Shown here piece after piece: positions 6,917 through 7,717 of a stretch of DNA of 7,717 bases. The stretch comes from Methylocystis sp. (lineage in GTDB: Bacteria; Pseudomonadota; Alphaproteobacteria; Rhizobiales; Beijerinckiaceae). The stretch spans positions 1 to 7,717 of the forward strand of contig JALRFG010000094.1 in the NCBI GenBank assembly GCA_023253795.1, in the 5' to 3' direction. Under the pieces are notes generated by a model. That model ran no database searches. It saw only the letters and a list, made by a program, of their open reading frames with translations, and was not told where the DNA came from. Every line of letters begins with the position of its first letter. Position 1 is the first letter of the stretch. The translations under genes were made by a program, and so were the position numbers.

Positions 6917-6946
6917 TTGACTTCGCCGAAGGGGTCTGGGTACAAG
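6917..6946 (+). promoter_or_regulatory. candidate sigma-70 type promoter for tex
   Basis: TTGACT at 6917-6922 matches five of six bases of the -35 consensus. TACAAG at 6941-6946, after an 18-base spacer, matches four of six bases of the -10 consensus. Transcription would start near 6953 and leave a leader of about 28 bases before the tex ATG. It is the best-placed promoter-like pair upstream of tex, but the -10 box is imperfect. Confidence 0.4.
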
Positions 6947-6970
6947 CCGCGCTCTCCTGAAAACGAATCG

Positions 6971-6976
6971 AGGAAG
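6971..6976 (+). promoter_or_regulatory. tex ribosome binding site
   Basis: AGGAAG lies four bases before the ATG at 6981. It is a near-consensus Shine-Dalgarno sequence at good spacing and fixes the tex start, since the N-terminus it gives (MASIVERLSSELS) begins as the family usually does. Confidence 0.8.
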
Positions 6977-6980
6977 AACG

Positions 6981-7717
6981 ATGGCGTCCATTGTCGAGCG
7001 GCTGAGCAGCGAACTTTCAGCCAAGCCGTGGCAAATCGAGGCCGCCGTCGGTTTGCTGGATGAAGGCTCCACCGTTCCCTTCATCGCCCGCTATCGCAAA
7101 GAGGCGACAGGCCAGCTCGACGACATACAATTGCGCAAGCTGGAGGAGCGGCTGCGTTATCTGCGTGAGCTGGAGGAGCGACGCAAGGCGATCCTTGAAT
7201 CGATCGACTCGCAAGGCAAACTCGACGACGCCTTGAAGCGCGTCATTCTGGAAGCCGACAACAAGGCGCGGCTCGAAGATATTTATCTCCCCTACAAACC
7301 CAAACGCCGCACCAAAGCGCAAATCGCCATTGAAGCCGGCCTTGCGCCGCTCGCCGACGCATTGCTGACGGCGCCAGACAAAGACCCAAAGACGCAGGCG
7401 GAAAGCTTTGTGGATGCGGACAAGAATGTCGCAACCGTCGAAGCGGCGCTGGAAGGCGCGCGCGCCATTCTCGTCGAACGCTTCGCCGAAGACGCCGATC
7501 TGATTGGCGGCCTGCGCGAGGTTTACTGGACGCAATGCGCAATGATATCGCGTCCGCGCGCCGGCAAAGAAACCGCCGGCGCCAAATATTCGGATTATTT
7601 CGACTTCACGCAACCAATTTCGAAATTGCCGTCGCATCGCATTCTCGCACTGTTTCGCGGCGAGAAAGAAGAGATGCTCGATCTTGAAATGCGCGCCGAA
7701 GCGGAAGCCGGCGCCGG
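6981..7717 (+). CDS. tex: Tex-family transcription accessory / RNA-binding protein (3' part outside window)
   Basis: Tex is a conserved cytoplasmic nucleic-acid-binding protein, related to eukaryotic Spt6, with roles in transcription and RNA processing. Only 245 of the usual 770 or so residues are present. The N-terminal helical Tex_N region is clear: a leading WQIEAAVGLLDEGSTVPFIA segment (residues 17-36), RYRKEATGQLDDIQLRKLEE (37-56) and a charged helix RLRYLRELEERRKAILESI, followed by ARLEDIYLPYKPKRRTKAQI. The YqgF-like RNase H fold, the helix-hairpin-helix motifs and the C-terminal S1 domain would lie beyond the edge and cannot be checked. The reading frame is uninterrupted. The gene is transcribed away from the helicase and appears to have its own promoter and ribosome binding site. 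Confidence 0.96.
   Translation, partial: MASIVERLSSELSAKPWQIEAAVGLLDEGSTVPFIARYRKEATGQLDDIQLRKLEERLRYLRELEERRKAILESIDSQGKLDDALKRVILEADNKARLEDIYLPYKPKRRTKAQIAIEAGLAPLADALLTAPDKDPKTQAESFVDADKNVATVEAALEGARAILVERFAEDADLIGGLREVYWTQCAMISRPRAGKETAGAKYSDYFDFTQPISKLPSHRILALFRGEKEEMLDLEMRAEAEAGA

Larger units (their letters stand above)
6488..6980. other. divergent intergenic region between the helicase and tex
   Basis: These roughly 490 bases contain no gene that I can support. The part from about 6580 to 6960 is visibly richer in A and T than its neighbours. It should hold divergent promoters for the helicase (leftward) and tex (rightward). Elements seen are an 18-base tandem duplication at the left end, a GAAC-N7-GAAC site, a TATGAT on the minus strand (complement of 6583-6588) that could be a -10 box but has no convincing -35, a dyad at 6892-6915, and a likely tex promoter. 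A minus-strand open frame with an ATG at 6915 runs to 6700 (71 codons). Its third-position GC is about 58 percent and it matches no family I recognise, so I do not call it a gene. Confidence 0.6.

Noticed and set aside
6785..7063. 92-codon plus-strand frame that overlaps the tex start
   Set aside because: It begins with TTG, overlaps the well-supported tex start in another frame and has no visible domain.
7017..7637. 206-codon minus-strand frame opposite tex
   Set aside because: Antisense shadow of the clearly coding tex N-terminus.

Overview
The window is GC-rich chromosomal DNA that looks alphaproteobacterial, most likely Hyphomicrobiales (Rhizobiales). The indications are a Suv3-type helicase with a long Arg/Ala/Pro-rich tail, a typical rhizobial-style Tex N-terminus, near absence of TTA/CTA codons in the long genes, and a GAAC-N7-GAAC site of the form used by alphaproteobacterial LexA. 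I cannot name a genus from this sequence alone. All genes appear to be core housekeeping or cell-envelope genes. I see no transposase, phage gene, CRISPR array, rRNA or tRNA.

Layout. Four genes lie on the minus strand, reading right to left: a Suv3-like ATP-dependent helicase (3497-6487); a bifunctional mannose-1-phosphate guanylyltransferase / mannose-6-phosphate isomerase, manC (1945-3357); phosphoribosylanthranilate isomerase, trpF (1280-1948); and tryptophan synthase beta chain, trpB (1-1228, cut by the window edge only a few codons before its expected end). On the right, a divergent intergenic region of about 490 bases (6488-6980), visibly less GC-rich than the genes, separates the helicase from tex (6981-7717, plus strand, N-terminal 245 codons only).

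How the genes work together. trpF and trpB carry out the third and the last steps of tryptophan synthesis from anthranilate, and trpA probably follows beyond base 1. The unusual feature is that manC, which makes GDP-mannose for polysaccharide or glycoconjugate synthesis, shares a 4-base ATGA stop/start overlap with trpF, and trpF has no evident Shine-Dalgarno sequence of its own. Tryptophan isomerase translation is therefore probably coupled to a sugar-nucleotide enzyme. The helicase probably ends at a hairpin with a short U-run about 80 bases after its stop codon. That leaves very little room for a separate manC promoter.

The most useful leads for a second look are the manC-trpF coupling, the two-hairpin manC leader, the LexA-like site and an 18-base tandem duplication upstream of the helicase start, and a dyad next to the likely tex promoter. 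No clearly new multi-gene system is visible.
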